A DNA stretch of 32,318 nucleotides from Prevotella sp. UBA7764 (GCA_002481295.1 DLDU01000011.1:7397-39714), one strand, 5' to 3'. Positions 8,065 through 15,998 are shown, counted from the stretch's first letter. Numbers and translations are program-made. Notes: generated from the letters alone by a model not told the origin.

Positions 8065-9084
8065 CTATTCACTGATGATTGTCTCTTGCTTGTTGCTCGT
8101 CTTTTTCTTCGTGAAGCTTAGTGCCATCCATCCATAGATACCGATGACCACGACGAGCAAGGTCTGGATGCTGTGGACGATGAGCACAAAGTTCAAGGCT
8201 GCCGTAGACGCCACGCCATAGAGAATGAGCATGGTTTTCACCGCAAAATGCCATGGACCGGCACCGTTGGGCGTGGGCACGATGACAGCAATACTACCGA
8301 CGATGAATGTGACCATCGCGCAGGCGAAACCCAGATGACGGGTCGCGTCGAAGCAGAAGAAGGTGAAATAATAGTGGAGGAAATAGCATGCCCAGATAGC
8401 AACAGAGTAGAAAATAAACAGTGGCACATTCTTGACATAGCGCACCGACATCACTCCCTGCCACAGTCCATGGAAGAGCTCCTTCACCTTATTATATATA
8501 GACATCTTTCTGAGCAGCACCCAAAGAAGTATCACCACGGCGACACCGCATATCATTGTCACCAACCAGCCGGTAGACGAGAAGCTTGCCAACAGTTCAT
8601 CGACACGCGTGCCCGTACGCCGGAAGAATGATTGGAAAACGCGAAACTGGGAGAGAAGCGTGACAAAGATCATCACCAGCACCAGCAACGAGTCGATGGC
8701 ACGCTCCGTAACCACTGTCCCCAAAGCCTTGGGAAACGACACACCGTCCCATCGCCGAAGGATGCCGCAACGCGCAAACTCACCTACACGTGGTATAAGC
8801 AAGCTCACGGCATAGGACACAAAAACACTGTTGACCGACACCGAGGCGCGTGGCTTCTCCCCGACAGGCTCCAAAGTCTGCTGCCAACGCCAGCCACGGA
8901 AAGCCTGAGCCAATATGCCGAAGGGGAAGGAAAGGAGCATCCATGTCCAGTCCATTCCATGGAGGAGCACCTGCTTCATGCCTTGGAAATCAAAACCACG
9001 ATACATCCAATAGAGGATGGCACCGCCCAGCATCAGGCTCAATGCCACCTTCACTATGTTGTTGATGGTGTTTCTCTTCTTCAT
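8065..9084 (-). CDS. Flippase-like membrane protein (YbhN/UPF0104 type)
   Basis: This 339-residue polytopic membrane protein has about seven or eight predicted helices. It resembles the lysylphosphatidylglycerol-synthase transmembrane region family (UPF0104, YbhN-like). Features seen: an N-terminal helix followed by WMYRGFDFQGM, a second segment SFPFGILAQAFRGWRWQ, then SVFVSYAVSLLIPRVGEFARCGILRR, which matches the family pattern of a Pro/Arg/Gly-rich loop between helices, and IVPTPNGAGPWHFAV near the C-terminus, another conserved loop. There is no attached catalytic domain, so a lipid-transport role is inferred only from the family. The start codon lies only 8 bases downstream of a perfect -7 box, so the mRNA may be nearly leaderless. 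pepD follows 35 bases later. Confidence 0.85.
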   Translation of the reverse strand: MKKRNTINNIVKVALSLMLGGAILYWMYRGFDFQGMKQVLLHGMDWTWMLLSFPFGILAQAFRGWRWQQTLEPVGEKPRASVSVNSVFVSYAVSLLIPRVGEFARCGILRRWDGVSFPKALGTVVTERAIDSLLVLVMIFVTLLSQFRVFQSFFRRTGTRVDELLASFSSTGWLVTMICGVAVVILLWVLLRKMSIYNKVKELFHGLWQGVMSVRYVKNVPLFIFYSVAIWACYFLHYYFTFFCFDATRHLGFACAMVTFIVGSIAVIVPTPNGAGPWHFAVKTMLILYGVASTAALNFVLIVHSIQTLLVVVIGIYGWMALSFTKKKTSNKQETIISE

Positions 9085-9092
9085 ATAGCATA

Positions 9093-9100
9093 CAAAAGTA
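9093..9100 (-). promoter_or_regulatory. Predicted -7 box of the flippase-like gene and pepD
   Basis: The minus strand reads TACTTTTG, an exact TAnnTTTG match. It is only 8 bases from the start codon at 9084, implying a very short or absent 5' leader. Confidence 0.5.
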
Positions 9101-9272
9101 ATGCAATTCAGTGGAATAACGAAACTTTTTTAGAAAAATAATCATTTTATAATGTACGCCTTTTCCCTTATAGAATTCATTGATACACATCAATCTGCTT
9201 GACACGTATCAATTAAAATCACATATTTCGCGAATAAAACTACTATTGTTTGCGCACACAGAGAAAAACTCC

Positions 9273-9280
9273 TACCTTTG
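9273..9280 (+). promoter_or_regulatory. Promoter of the small membrane-peptide transcript
   Basis: TACCTTTG (9273-9280) is an exact -7 match, with TTTG at 9249-9252 and a 20-base spacer. This is one of the best promoter matches in the window. The predicted transcript starts near 9286 and ends at the hairpin at 9544-9581. Confidence 0.8.
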
Positions 9281-9406
9281 CAGACGTAAAACAGAGACCC
9301 CAAGTGGTCAAGAGGATAACAAGTCCACAAGAAGATCTCCACAACACGAGACCACGGACAAAGGATAACAAAAGTAGAATTAAAAGTAAAGAAAGGTAAA
9401 AAGATT

Positions 9407-9502
9407 ATGAGTATGATGACATTTATCACATTGGTAGCTGTTGCTTTCGTAGGTGCTTCTGCACTGGCTCTGACAATGGACCATATGGTCGAGGGCAAGT
9501 AA
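9407..9502 (+). CDS. Small single-pass membrane peptide, 31 residues, unknown function
   Basis: I do not recognise this peptide. The ORF starts ATG AGT ATG ATG and ends TAA at 9500-9502. Residues 4 to about 24 are strongly hydrophobic (TFITLVAVAFVGASALALTM), followed by the polar tail DHMVEGK. That predicts one membrane helix or an uncleaved signal anchor. It sits alone between its own strong promoter (9273-9280) and a strong terminator (9544-9581), after a leader of about 120 bases. This is the main argument that it is a real gene. The leader contains GTGGTC (9304-9309) and GACCAC (9350-9355), which could pair and structure the RNA. Alternatives: the transcript is a small RNA and the ORF is incidental, or it is a type I toxin-like peptide. 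No antisense RNA is obvious. Confidence 0.6.
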   Translation: MSMMTFITLVAVAFVGASALALTMDHMVEGK

Positions 9503-9543
9503 ACAGCCTTATAGATTTGAAATAAAATAGAGAGAATACATAG

Positions 9544-9581
9544 AAGACCGGGAATGGAGCAATCTGTTTCCGGTCTTTTTT
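9544..9581 (+). terminator. Rho-independent terminator of the small-peptide unit
   Basis: AAGACCGGGAA (9544-9554) pairs with TTTCCGGTCTT (9567-9577) over 11 bp with one G-T wobble, followed by a run of T. It lies about 40 bases after the 31-codon ORF. Confidence 0.9.
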
Positions 9582-9635
9582 GTGCGTTGACGGCAATTCT
9601 TTATCCCGTTTCTTGTCTATCCCCAATGTTTTTCG

Positions 9636-9643
9636 TACATTTG
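9636..9643 (+). promoter_or_regulatory. Predicted -7 box of rsmA
   Basis: TACATTTG is an exact TAnnTTTG match, with TTG at 9613-9615 (20-base spacer) and a leader of about 22 bases to ATG 9672. Confidence 0.75.
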
Positions 9644-9671
9644 TAACCAAAGAAAAATACATATCTGCAAC

Positions 9672-10478
9672 ATGAAACAAGTAAAGCCAAAGAAAAACCT
9701 CGGTCAGCACTTCCTCACCGACCTTGGCGTGGCACGACGCATCGCTGACACAGTAGACGCCTGCCCGGCTCTGCCCATTCTGGAGATCGGACCGGGCATG
9801 GGAGTCCTCACACAGTACTTGGTGAAGAAAAACCGGGAGGTGAAAGCCGTGGAAATCGATTCCGAAAGCGTGGCTTACCTCAACGAACGCTATCCCGAGC
9901 TGCGCGACCAGATCATCGGGGAAGACTTTCTACGCATGGATTTGAACAAGATCTTCGGCGGCAAACAGTTTGTGCTTACCGGCAACTATCCCTACGACAT
10001 CTCTTCCCAAATCTTCTTCAAGATGCTCGACTATAAAGATCTCATTCCCTGCTGCACGGGGATGATTCAGCGCGAGGTGGCTCAGCGTATCGCCTCTGCA
10101 CCGGGCAACAAAGCTTACGGCATCCTCAGCGTGATGATACAAGCGTGGTACGACGTGGAGTATCTCTTCACCGTCGACGAGGGCGTCTTCAACCCGCCAC
10201 CAAAGGTCAAGAGTGCCGTGATACGCATGACACGCAACAACGTAAATGATCTCGGTTGCGACGAAGTGCTCTTCAAACGTGTGGTGAAGACGGTTTTCGG
10301 CCAACGCCGCAAGATGCTGCGCGTCTCGTTGCGCCAGCTCTTCACACCTCAGACCATGCCCACGCCTGACTTTTTCGCTCAAGACATCATGACCAAGCGG
10401 CCCGAACAGCTCTCCGTCCAGCAGTTTGTAGAGCTCACCTCCATGGTTGCAGACAAAGTAAACAGCAGCGCGGTATAA
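9672..10478 (+). CDS. rsmA: 16S rRNA adenine dimethyltransferase RsmA (KsgA)
   Basis: RsmA dimethylates A1518 and A1519 of 16S rRNA (E. coli numbering) with SAM during late 30S maturation. The 268-residue protein begins with the family hallmark LGQHFL (residues 10-15). It has the SAM-binding motif I EIGPGMG (38-44), an acidic residue after strand 2 (E61 in AVEID), and catalytic motif IV NYPY (105-108), the N-(L/I/Y)-P-Y type of N6-adenine methyltransferases. The C-terminal region has the usual FNPPPKVKSAVIRM segment near residues 175-188. Length is typical. It has its own promoter. The next gene, frr, has a separate promoter after a repeat array. Confidence 0.96.
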   Translation: MKQVKPKKNLGQHFLTDLGVARRIADTVDACPALPILEIGPGMGVLTQYLVKKNREVKAVEIDSESVAYLNERYPELRDQIIGEDFLRMDLNKIFGGKQFVLTGNYPYDISSQIFFKMLDYKDLIPCCTGMIQREVAQRIASAPGNKAYGILSVMIQAWYDVEYLFTVDEGVFNPPPKVKSAVIRMTRNNVNDLGCDEVLFKRVVKTVFGQRRKMLRVSLRQLFTPQTMPTPDFFAQDIMTKRPEQLSVQQFVELTSMVADKVNSSAV

Positions 10479-10518
10479 AAGACAGAGTATATAAAGACAC
10501 AATAACTATAATAACTTT

Positions 10519-10664
10519 AGACATAGTAACAGATAGAACATAAAATAGCATAATCTGTTTAATGTGTTACTATGTCTAAAAAACTATCTGTTTAATATGT
10601 TACTATGTCTATTCATCCATCTGTTTAATATGTTACTATGTCTTTATTCCTCTGTTATTATGTC
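10519..10664. repeat. 33-bp tandem repeat array with TGTTACTATGTCT core
   Basis: Three direct copies of a unit reading CTGTTTAAT(A/G)TGTTACTATGTCT start 33 bases apart; the cores lie at 10565-10577, 10598-10610 and 10631-10643. A degenerate, shortened fourth copy (CTGTTATTATGTC) is at 10652-10664. An inverted copy of the core (AGACATAGTAACA) is at 10519-10531. The array fills the rsmA-frr gap (10479-10748). The inverted first copy could pair with any of the direct copies to form a hairpin. The same core occurs at 9-21 and 33-45. Confidence 0.9.
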
Positions 10665-10713
10665 GCGAAAGAAAAAAGTTGGAGAAATAGTTGCATCGTC
10701 CAGAAAATCTTTT

Positions 10714-10721
10714 TAAATTTG
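10714..10721 (+). promoter_or_regulatory. Predicted -7 box of frr
   Basis: TAAATTTG is an exact TAnnTTTG match, with TTG at 10691-10693 (20-base spacer) and a leader of about 20 bases. The promoter begins 50 bases after the repeat array. Confidence 0.75.
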
Positions 10722-10748
10722 TGACTTAGAAAACTAAGCACTAAAAAT

Positions 10749-11309
10749 ATGTTAGACGTAAAGCAAACCCTCAATGGCGCCGAGGAAAAAATGAAGAAGG
10801 CGTCGAAGTATCTTCAAGAGGAGCTCGCACGCATCCGTGCCGGCCGTGCCAACGCTGCCATTCTCGATGGCGTGCGCGTAAGTTCCTATGGTCAGATGAT
10901 GCCCCTCAACCAGGTAGCCTCTATCATTATTCCTGACGCTCGCACCATCACCATCCGTCCCTGGGACCGCAAGGCCATCAAGGACATCGAAAAAGGTATC
11001 ATGGACAGCGATGTCGGCATCACACCGGAAAACAATGGCGAGATGGTCATCCTGCGCATTCCACAGCCCACTGAGGACCGCCGCAAAGAGCTCGTCAAAC
11101 AGTGCAACAAGATTGGCGAGGGCGTGAAAGTGCAGGTGCGTACCGCACGCGCTGAGGTCAAGGAGAAGTTAAAGAAGGCTATCAAGGACGGACTTTCTGA
11201 GGATCAGGAAAAGGACGCTGAAGCCGACTTGCAGAAGATGCACGACAAATATATCAAGGAGATCGACGCCACCCTGGCTGCCAAGCAGAAAGAGGTGATG
11301 ACCGTTTAA
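10749..11309 (+). CDS. frr: Ribosome recycling factor
   Basis: RRF splits post-termination 70S ribosomes together with EF-G. The 186-residue length is standard. The sequence starts with the usual amphipathic helix, then has [24 protein letters not shown] (residues about 25-48), the conserved RAGRA-type segment with the Tyr and Gly of the following strand. Next come PLNQVASI, the family [14 protein letters not shown] region, and the C-terminal helix pair with RRKELVKQ and [16 protein letters not shown]. No features are missing. rsgA starts 11 bases after the stop, so frr and rsgA form one translation-related operon. Confidence 0.97.
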   Translation: MLDVKQTLNGAEEKMKKASKYLQEELARIRAGRANAAILDGVRVSSYGQMMPLNQVASIIIPDARTITIRPWDRKAIKDIEKGIMDSDVGITPENNGEMVILRIPQPTEDRRKELVKQCNKIGEGVKVQVRTARAEVKEKLKKAIKDGLSEDQEKDAEADLQKMHDKYIKEIDATLAAKQKEVMTV

Positions 11310-11319
11310 TCCATGGCGC

Positions 11320-12255
11320 ATGAGAGGACTTGTCGTAAGAAACACCGGATTTTGGTACACCGTCAAGACCGATGACGGCCAGCTCGTTGACAGCAAGGTC
11401 AAAGGTAACTTCCGGCTGAAGGGTATCAGAAGCACCAACCCCGTTGCCGTCGGCGACTGGGTGCATATAGACATCAACCGGGAGGGTACTGCTTTTATCA
11501 CAGAGATCGAGGACCGAAAGAACTATATCATCCGTAAGTCACAAAACCTGTCGAAGCAAAGCCATATCATCGCGGCTAACCTCGACCAGGCAATGCTCGT
11601 CATCACCGTGGCACACCCACAGACTTCTACGACATTCATCGACCGCTTTCTGGCTTCTGCCGAGGCATACAGCGTGCCGGTGGTACTGGTGTTCAACAAG
11701 ACCGATCTGCTCACCGACGAAGAGCGGCACTATCAAGACATGATGGTGACGCTCTACGACAACATCGGCTATCCCTGTCACCAGGTGTCGGCACTCACCG
11801 GCGATGGCATCGACGGACTGCGCACACTGCTCAGCGGCAAGGTGACACTGCTCAGTGGCAACTCAGGTGTCGGCAAGTCTACCCTTCTCAATTTGCTGAT
11901 TCCCGGCACTGAAGCCCGTGTAGCCGACATCAGCGAAGCCCACGACACAGGCATGCACACCACGACCTTCTCCGAGATGGTGTCATTGCCCGACAACAAT
12001 GGCTATGTTGTCGACACACCAGGCATCAAAGGCTTCGGTACGTTCAACATGGAACCGGAAGAGATCACCAGCTATTTCCCCGAGATCTTTAAGTTCTCTC
12101 AGGACTGCCGCTTTGCCAACTGCACCCACACCCATGAGCCGGGCTGCGCCGTGATTGAGGCGGTTCGCAACCACTATATCGCCGAGTCGCGCTACGAAAG
12201 CTATCTCGGCATGCTCAAGGATAAGGACGAGAGCAAATATCGCGAGGCCTATTAG
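11320..12255 (+). CDS. rsgA: Ribosome small subunit-dependent GTPase RsgA
   Basis: RsgA (YjeQ) is a circularly permuted GTPase that checks late 30S assembly. The 311-residue protein has an N-terminal OB-fold (1 to about 75). The permuted G-motif order follows: G4 FNKTD (125-129), then G1 GNSGVGKST (180-188), then G3 DTPG (232-235). A C-terminal zinc knuckle has C263, C268, H270 and C276 in [15 protein letters not shown]. All key residues are present. It lies 11 bases after frr and is probably co-transcribed. The next gene has its own promoter. Confidence 0.96.
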   Translation: MRGLVVRNTGFWYTVKTDDGQLVDSKVKGNFRLKGIRSTNPVAVGDWVHIDINREGTAFITEIEDRKNYIIRKSQNLSKQSHIIAANLDQAMLVITVAHPQTSTTFIDRFLASAEAYSVPVVLVFNKTDLLTDEERHYQDMMVTLYDNIGYPCHQVSALTGDGIDGLRTLLSGKVTLLSGNSGVGKSTLLNLLIPGTEARVADISEAHDTGMHTTTFSEMVSLPDNNGYVVDTPGIKGFGTFNMEPEEITSYFPEIFKFSQDCRFANCTHTHEPGCAVIEAVRNHYIAESRYESYLGMLKDKDESKYREAY

Positions 12256-12429
12256 CCGTATGTCACTGCAACGTCGGTGGAACCTACTATCTATAGTGCC
12301 TCCTCGAAAGAAATTCCAATGATCGCTGTCGTTCATTGTAAGAGTTGGTTTTGCTTACCGCTTTTCATGAAAAACTGCCGAAAGCCTAACTTTACCCCCT
12401 CTTCGCTTTGTAGATAAAAGGAAAAACAC

Positions 12430-12437
12430 TAACTTTG
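12430..12437 (+). promoter_or_regulatory. Predicted -7 box of the SprT-like gene
   Basis: TAACTTTG is an exact TAnnTTTG match, with TTTG at 12407-12410 and a 19-base spacer. The leader is about 22 bases. It may also serve the downstream AraC-type gene. Confidence 0.75.
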
Positions 12438-12464
12438 CTTTGACAAAAGTAAAGGATCGTTTTC

Positions 12465-13127
12465 ATGCAAATCACTATCTCATGGCTACGCGCCAACTTT
12501 CAGACGTTCAACCGTCGATACTTCGACGGCGGGCTGCCCGAGCCACGCTACCACATCGGACGGTCACGTACGCGACTGGGCTCTCTCTCCTTCAAGCGAA
12601 AGCGCACGTGGCGAAAGGTCGTCAACTACGACTACACACTGGGCATGAGCAACTACTACGACCAAAACGAGCACCAGTTCCAAAGCGTGTTGCTCCATGA
12701 GATGATCCACTACTCCATCGCATACACGGGTATCCGCGACTCCTCGCCCCACGGCATTGTCTTCCGGGGCATCATGGACCGACTCAACCGCGACGGCTGG
12801 GACATACACGTAAGCAGCTCTACCCGCAACCTCGGTAAGTCAGCACTCCCGGCCCACATTTCCGAAAACCCAAATAAGCAACAGCACTTGGTGCTCGCCA
12901 TAGAGATGCACGACGGTCACCATTTCCTCTCCGCTGTGAACCCACGCTTCGCCCGAGAGCTCAACAACCGGTTGCGTTCTATCAACGAGGTTAGCCACTT
13001 CTGTTGGTTCGTCACCGAAGATCCATGGTTCGACAACATGCCGCGCGTACGCAGTCTGCGGGGACGGCGCGTCGACACCGCAACCTATCAAGAGAAGACG
13101 CAAACCATGACACCCTTCAGCCTTTAA
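12465..13127 (+). CDS. SprT-like zinc metallopeptidase domain protein
   Basis: This 220-residue cytoplasmic protein has the SprT/SPRTN-type zincin signature HEMIH (H78, E79, H82) and a third ligand candidate H96 in SSPHG, followed by FRGIMDRLNRDGW. This is the family pattern HExxH...H-G-x-x-F. Upstream, NRRYFDGGLPEP and YDYTLGMS match the usual start of SprT domains. The C-terminal third (about 135-220) lacks the CxxC zinc ribbon of E. coli SprT. Eukaryotic relatives cleave DNA-protein crosslinks, but the bacterial role is not well defined, so only metallopeptidase activity is inferred. The AraC-type gene begins 23 bases after its stop. Confidence 0.85.
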   Translation: MQITISWLRANFQTFNRRYFDGGLPEPRYHIGRSRTRLGSLSFKRKRTWRKVVNYDYTLGMSNYYDQNEHQFQSVLLHEMIHYSIAYTGIRDSSPHGIVFRGIMDRLNRDGWDIHVSSSTRNLGKSALPAHISENPNKQQHLVLAIEMHDGHHFLSAVNPRFARELNNRLRSINEVSHFCWFVTEDPWFDNMPRVRSLRGRRVDTATYQEKTQTMTPFSL

Positions 13128-13150
13128 TCAACTTAAGCATTCCAGAACCC

Positions 13151-14059
13151 ATGTCCACACCACAGCAAACACTCTCCAACGACAACATCACCGCCACTGC
13201 TGACATCCGTCCCACTCCAGAGACAGAGCCAGAATTTATCCTCTATGACGATTTTGCCGACACCTCGCAGCAAATCGACTTCTTCATCCCCAACAGATTC
13301 ATCGTGGCCTATTGTCAACAAGGGACTCTGTCCGCCACCATCAACCACCAACAGACTACAACCCTCTCCCATGGAGATCTGATGATTGTTCTCCCACGCA
13401 CTTCCTTAGAAGACTTCAATTATTCCGATGACTTGCAGATGCTGGTACTCAGCCTTTCTCCATCTGTCATCAACGACAGCTTGCTGGCCGACAAAAATCT
13501 GTGGCCAACCATCGAGTTCGTTGCCAATCACCCGAAGACTCACCTCACCGACGACGAGAAAGAGGTCGGACAGCAATATTACCAGCTCTACAAGTCCTAC
13601 TCAAAACGTAAGCCGACAAAATTCCAGCGCAACATTCTGCACACGCTACACAAAAGCATCATCTACGAGATCGCCGACATGCTGCTCAACCGCATGGACA
13701 CAATCCCTGAGAACGAGCAATACAGCCAGACCGACAACACTTTCAAGAACTTCCTGCAACTGTTGGCCATGAGTAAAGGCAAGGTCAGAAACGTCAGCTA
13801 CTTCGCCCACGAGCTGTGCATCACCACGAAATACCTCTCACACATCATCAAGGATAAAACGGGGCACTCCGCCAAGCAACTCATCGACGAAACTGTGGCA
13901 CAAGAGATCCGACGCCAGCTCTGCTACACATCAAAGACTGTCAAAGAGATCGCCAACGACCTGGGATTCCCAAGTCTGAGCTTCTTCGGTACCTACACAC
14001 GCAAGCACCTCAACGCCTCGCCTGCCAATATACGCAAGAAATACAGAGCCGGGAAATAA
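13151..14059 (+). CDS. AraC family transcriptional regulator
   Basis: The 302-residue protein has an N-terminal ligand-binding-like region with a cupin pattern (FIVAYCQQGTLSATINH near residues 52-68, then LSHGDLMIVLPR). The C-terminal AraC/XylS DNA-binding domain of about 100 residues has two helix-turn-helix units: VSYFAHELCITTKYLSHIIK and VKEIANDLGFPSLSFFGTYTRKH, ending in SPANIRKKYR. The start is set at ATG 13151. The open frame extends back to 13004 but that part overlaps the SprT gene and has no family similarity. The gene is 23 bases downstream of the SprT-like gene and probably shares its promoter. The effector and targets cannot be inferred. Confidence 0.9.
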   Translation: MSTPQQTLSNDNITATADIRPTPETEPEFILYDDFADTSQQIDFFIPNRFIVAYCQQGTLSATINHQQTTTLSHGDLMIVLPRTSLEDFNYSDDLQMLVLSLSPSVINDSLLADKNLWPTIEFVANHPKTHLTDDEKEVGQQYYQLYKSYSKRKPTKFQRNILHTLHKSIIYEIADMLLNRMDTIPENEQYSQTDNTFKNFLQLLAMSKGKVRNVSYFAHELCITTKYLSHIIKDKTGHSAKQLIDETVAQEIRRQLCYTSKTVKEIANDLGFPSLSFFGTYTRKHLNASPANIRKKYRAGK

Positions 14060-14067
14060 GTTTCCCG
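14050..14067 (+). other. Hairpin with the AraC gene stop codon in its loop
   Basis: CGGGAAA (14050-14056) pairs perfectly with TTTCCCG (14061-14067). The four-base loop TAAG contains the stop codon TAA (14057-14059). No T run follows, so it is not a standard terminator. Confidence 0.6.
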
Positions 14068-14252
14068 AAGAATCCGGTACCACACAGGAAAGGCAGATAT
14101 GTTGGACAAACTGACATCTTTCCGCCTCCTATACGGCGATTTCCTGAACGAAGCCCTCCTTTGGCCTGATTTTCGCAATTTTCGACCACTTTTCTTCAAT
14201 CTGTTGACACTTAACTACTTACGCTTTTCTTTCCTCAAGGAACCATAAGGGA

Positions 14253-14295
14253 AAGGTACTTTGACGATAACCCTTCATCGTCAAGGTACCTTTTT
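14253..14295 (+). terminator. Strong rho-independent terminator after the AraC gene
   Basis: A 16-bp stem, AAGGTACTTTGACGAT (14253-14268) with ATCGTCAAGGTACCTT (14277-14292), has one G-T wobble and an 8-base loop, followed by TTTTTC. It is almost 200 bases after the AraC gene stop. Confidence 0.9.
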
Positions 14296-14301
14296 CTTGC
14301 T

Positions 14302-14367
14302 GTCATCTCGGTGATTTCACACGGTCATCTCGGTGATTTCACATGATCATCTCAGCGATTTGTCACT
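14302..14367. repeat. Three tandem 22-bp repeats
   Basis: GTCATCTCGGTGATTTCAC-type units start at 14302, 14324 and 14346. The first two are nearly identical and the third is diverged. Each contains a small imperfect palindrome, TCATC-TC-GGTGA. The convergent gap 14060-14510 otherwise holds the hairpin and terminator listed above and an unremarkable pyrimidine-rich stretch (14380-14500). Confidence 0.85.
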
Positions 14368-14510
14368 GTCAAACTACCATTTTCTTCTTCTTTCGTCTGT
14401 TTTCTGAGCCTTTCAGCCCTATTTATCCCTTGTTTTTCTTTAGCCGCTTCTCTGGAACCGTCGACCGAAAAGACAGTCTTTTGTAAAGATTCATGGCCAA
14501 CCAATTCTTT

Positions 14511-15968
14511 TCACCCATTCTTCCAATTGACCAAATAGAGTTTCTCTGTAGCACGTGTAAAGGCCGTATAGAGCCAATGGTAATAGTCAGCGTTGACCAT
14601 GTCGTCGGTCATATAACCCTGGTCAACATAGACGTGACTCCACTGTCCACCCTGCGCCTTGTGGCAGGTGACGGCATAGGCGAACTTCACTTGTAGGGCG
14701 TTGAAATAGGCATCGTTCTTCACAGCCCGTAGCCGCTCTGTTTTAGTCTTTAGATCAACATAGTCCTCCATCACTTGATTGAAGAGCTGTTCGCTCTGAT
14801 CAAGCGTCAGCGCGGGAGCCTCGGTGAGCAGCGAGTCCATGTTCACCGTCACCTGCATCTCATAGTCGTCGTAGTCGGGAAAACGCAACCATACATCGGC
14901 AAAGCGAAAGCCATAGAGTTCGCGGATGTTGCGCACACGCTCCACCACCGCCCTATCGCCATTGGCCAGAAAACTCACGGGCAACGGCTGGGCCGGTTCA
15001 CCCTTGCTCACACTCTCACGGATGGCAGCCTGCTCTCGCTCGGTCCAGTAGTAGTTGTTGCGTACGATCATCAGCAGATCGCCCGAACAGAGCTCGTCCT
15101 CGCGGTCGAGGATGGTGTTGCGGATGCCTTGGTTGTAAATGCCGGCCCGTTTGTTCGACCGTGTCACGACGATGGTGTCGTCCATACCTACCTGGCTGTA
15201 GCTTGAGGCTATCGTCTCAACAAGCTCGTCGCCTCTGAGGTTGACAATGTCGGCAAAGCCCTCGAAGGTCACCGGCGGCAACTGGGTGGTCTCGTCGCGT
15301 ACGATCATATCACGCAGCCGCGTGGCATTGAAGAGAATGCCCGACTGCTGTCCCTGACGAAGCACCTCGTCGAGGTCGCACTCATAAACAACGAGTCCGT
15401 ATCCCCGAAGCACGTCGGTCGAGAGTGCCGGAGCCTCTTCCTCACCCACCGGTGGCAACTGGGCTTTATCACCTATAAGCAGCAGACGACAGTTGTCACC
15501 ACTGTAGACATACTTAATCAAGTCGTCGAGCAGCGAGCCGGAACCGAAGGTGTCCTCACCCTGCGCGCCGGAGCCGATCATCGAAGCCTCGTCGACGACA
15601 AAGAGCATACGGCGGTTGCGGTTGTCGTTGAGATTGAACTGTCCGTCAAGTCCTTGGTAGGCACGTTCACGATAGATACGCCGGTGGATGGTATAGGCCG
15701 GCAGACCGCTGCCACGCGAGAACACTTTGGCAGCACGACCGGTCGGTGCCATGAGTGTGAGCTTCTGCCCCAACCGGTGGAGCGTGCCCACCATGGCAGC
15801 TGCCAAAGAAGTCTTGCCCGTACCCGCCGAACCGCGCAGGATCATCACCGACTCTGGCCTGCGGTCAGCCAAAAACTGACCAAAGGTCTGCAACGCCGCT
15901 TGCTGGCAGGCAGTAGGCTGAAAGCCAAACTGCCCGACGATCATATCTATAAATTGCGCTATCTTCAC
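14511..15968 (-). CDS. RecD-like ATP-dependent DNA helicase (SF1B)
   Basis: From GTG 15968 the protein is 485 residues; ATG 15944 is an alternative. A longer frame from TTG 16031 overlaps the divergent promoter and is rejected. Helicase motifs seen in order: Q-motif-like TACQQAAL, Walker A GSAGTGKTS, motif Ia LMAPTGRAAK, Walker B FVVDEASM, motif III LLIGDKAQLPPVG, then near the C-terminus YAVTCHKAQGGQW (motif V, UvrD_C_2 type) and YTAFTRATEKLYLVN (motif VI). This is the RecD/RecD2 superfamily 1B pattern without the long N-terminal extension of RecD2. Such short forms are conserved in Bacteroidota beside DUF3822 and rsmD, as here, though divergently transcribed. A repair or recombination role is inferred. 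There is no recB or recC nearby. Confidence 0.88.
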   Translation of the reverse strand: MKIAQFIDMIVGQFGFQPTACQQAALQTFGQFLADRRPESVMILRGSAGTGKTSLAAAMVGTLHRLGQKLTLMAPTGRAAKVFSRGSGLPAYTIHRRIYRERAYQGLDGQFNLNDNRNRRMLFVVDEASMIGSGAQGEDTFGSGSLLDDLIKYVYSGDNCRLLLIGDKAQLPPVGEEEAPALSTDVLRGYGLVVYECDLDEVLRQGQQSGILFNATRLRDMIVRDETTQLPPVTFEGFADIVNLRGDELVETIASSYSQVGMDDTIVVTRSNKRAGIYNQGIRNTILDREDELCSGDLLMIVRNNYYWTEREQAAIRESVSKGEPAQPLPVSFLANGDRAVVERVRNIRELYGFRFADVWLRFPDYDDYEMQVTVNMDSLLTEAPALTLDQSEQLFNQVMEDYVDLKTKTERLRAVKNDAYFNALQVKFAYAVTCHKAQGGQWSHVYVDQGYMTDDMVNADYYHWLYTAFTRATEKLYLVNWKNG

Positions 15969-15998
15969 TTTTCTCTTTGATGAAACAATAATTCTTCG

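Noticed and set aside
10519..10664. CRISPR array or origin iterons
   Set aside because: The intervals between cores are only about 20 bases and partly conserved. No cas or replication initiator gene is adjacent.
13004..13150. Upstream extension of the AraC gene
   Set aside because: It overlaps the SprT-like coding region in another frame and has no family similarity. ATG 13151 is the natural start.
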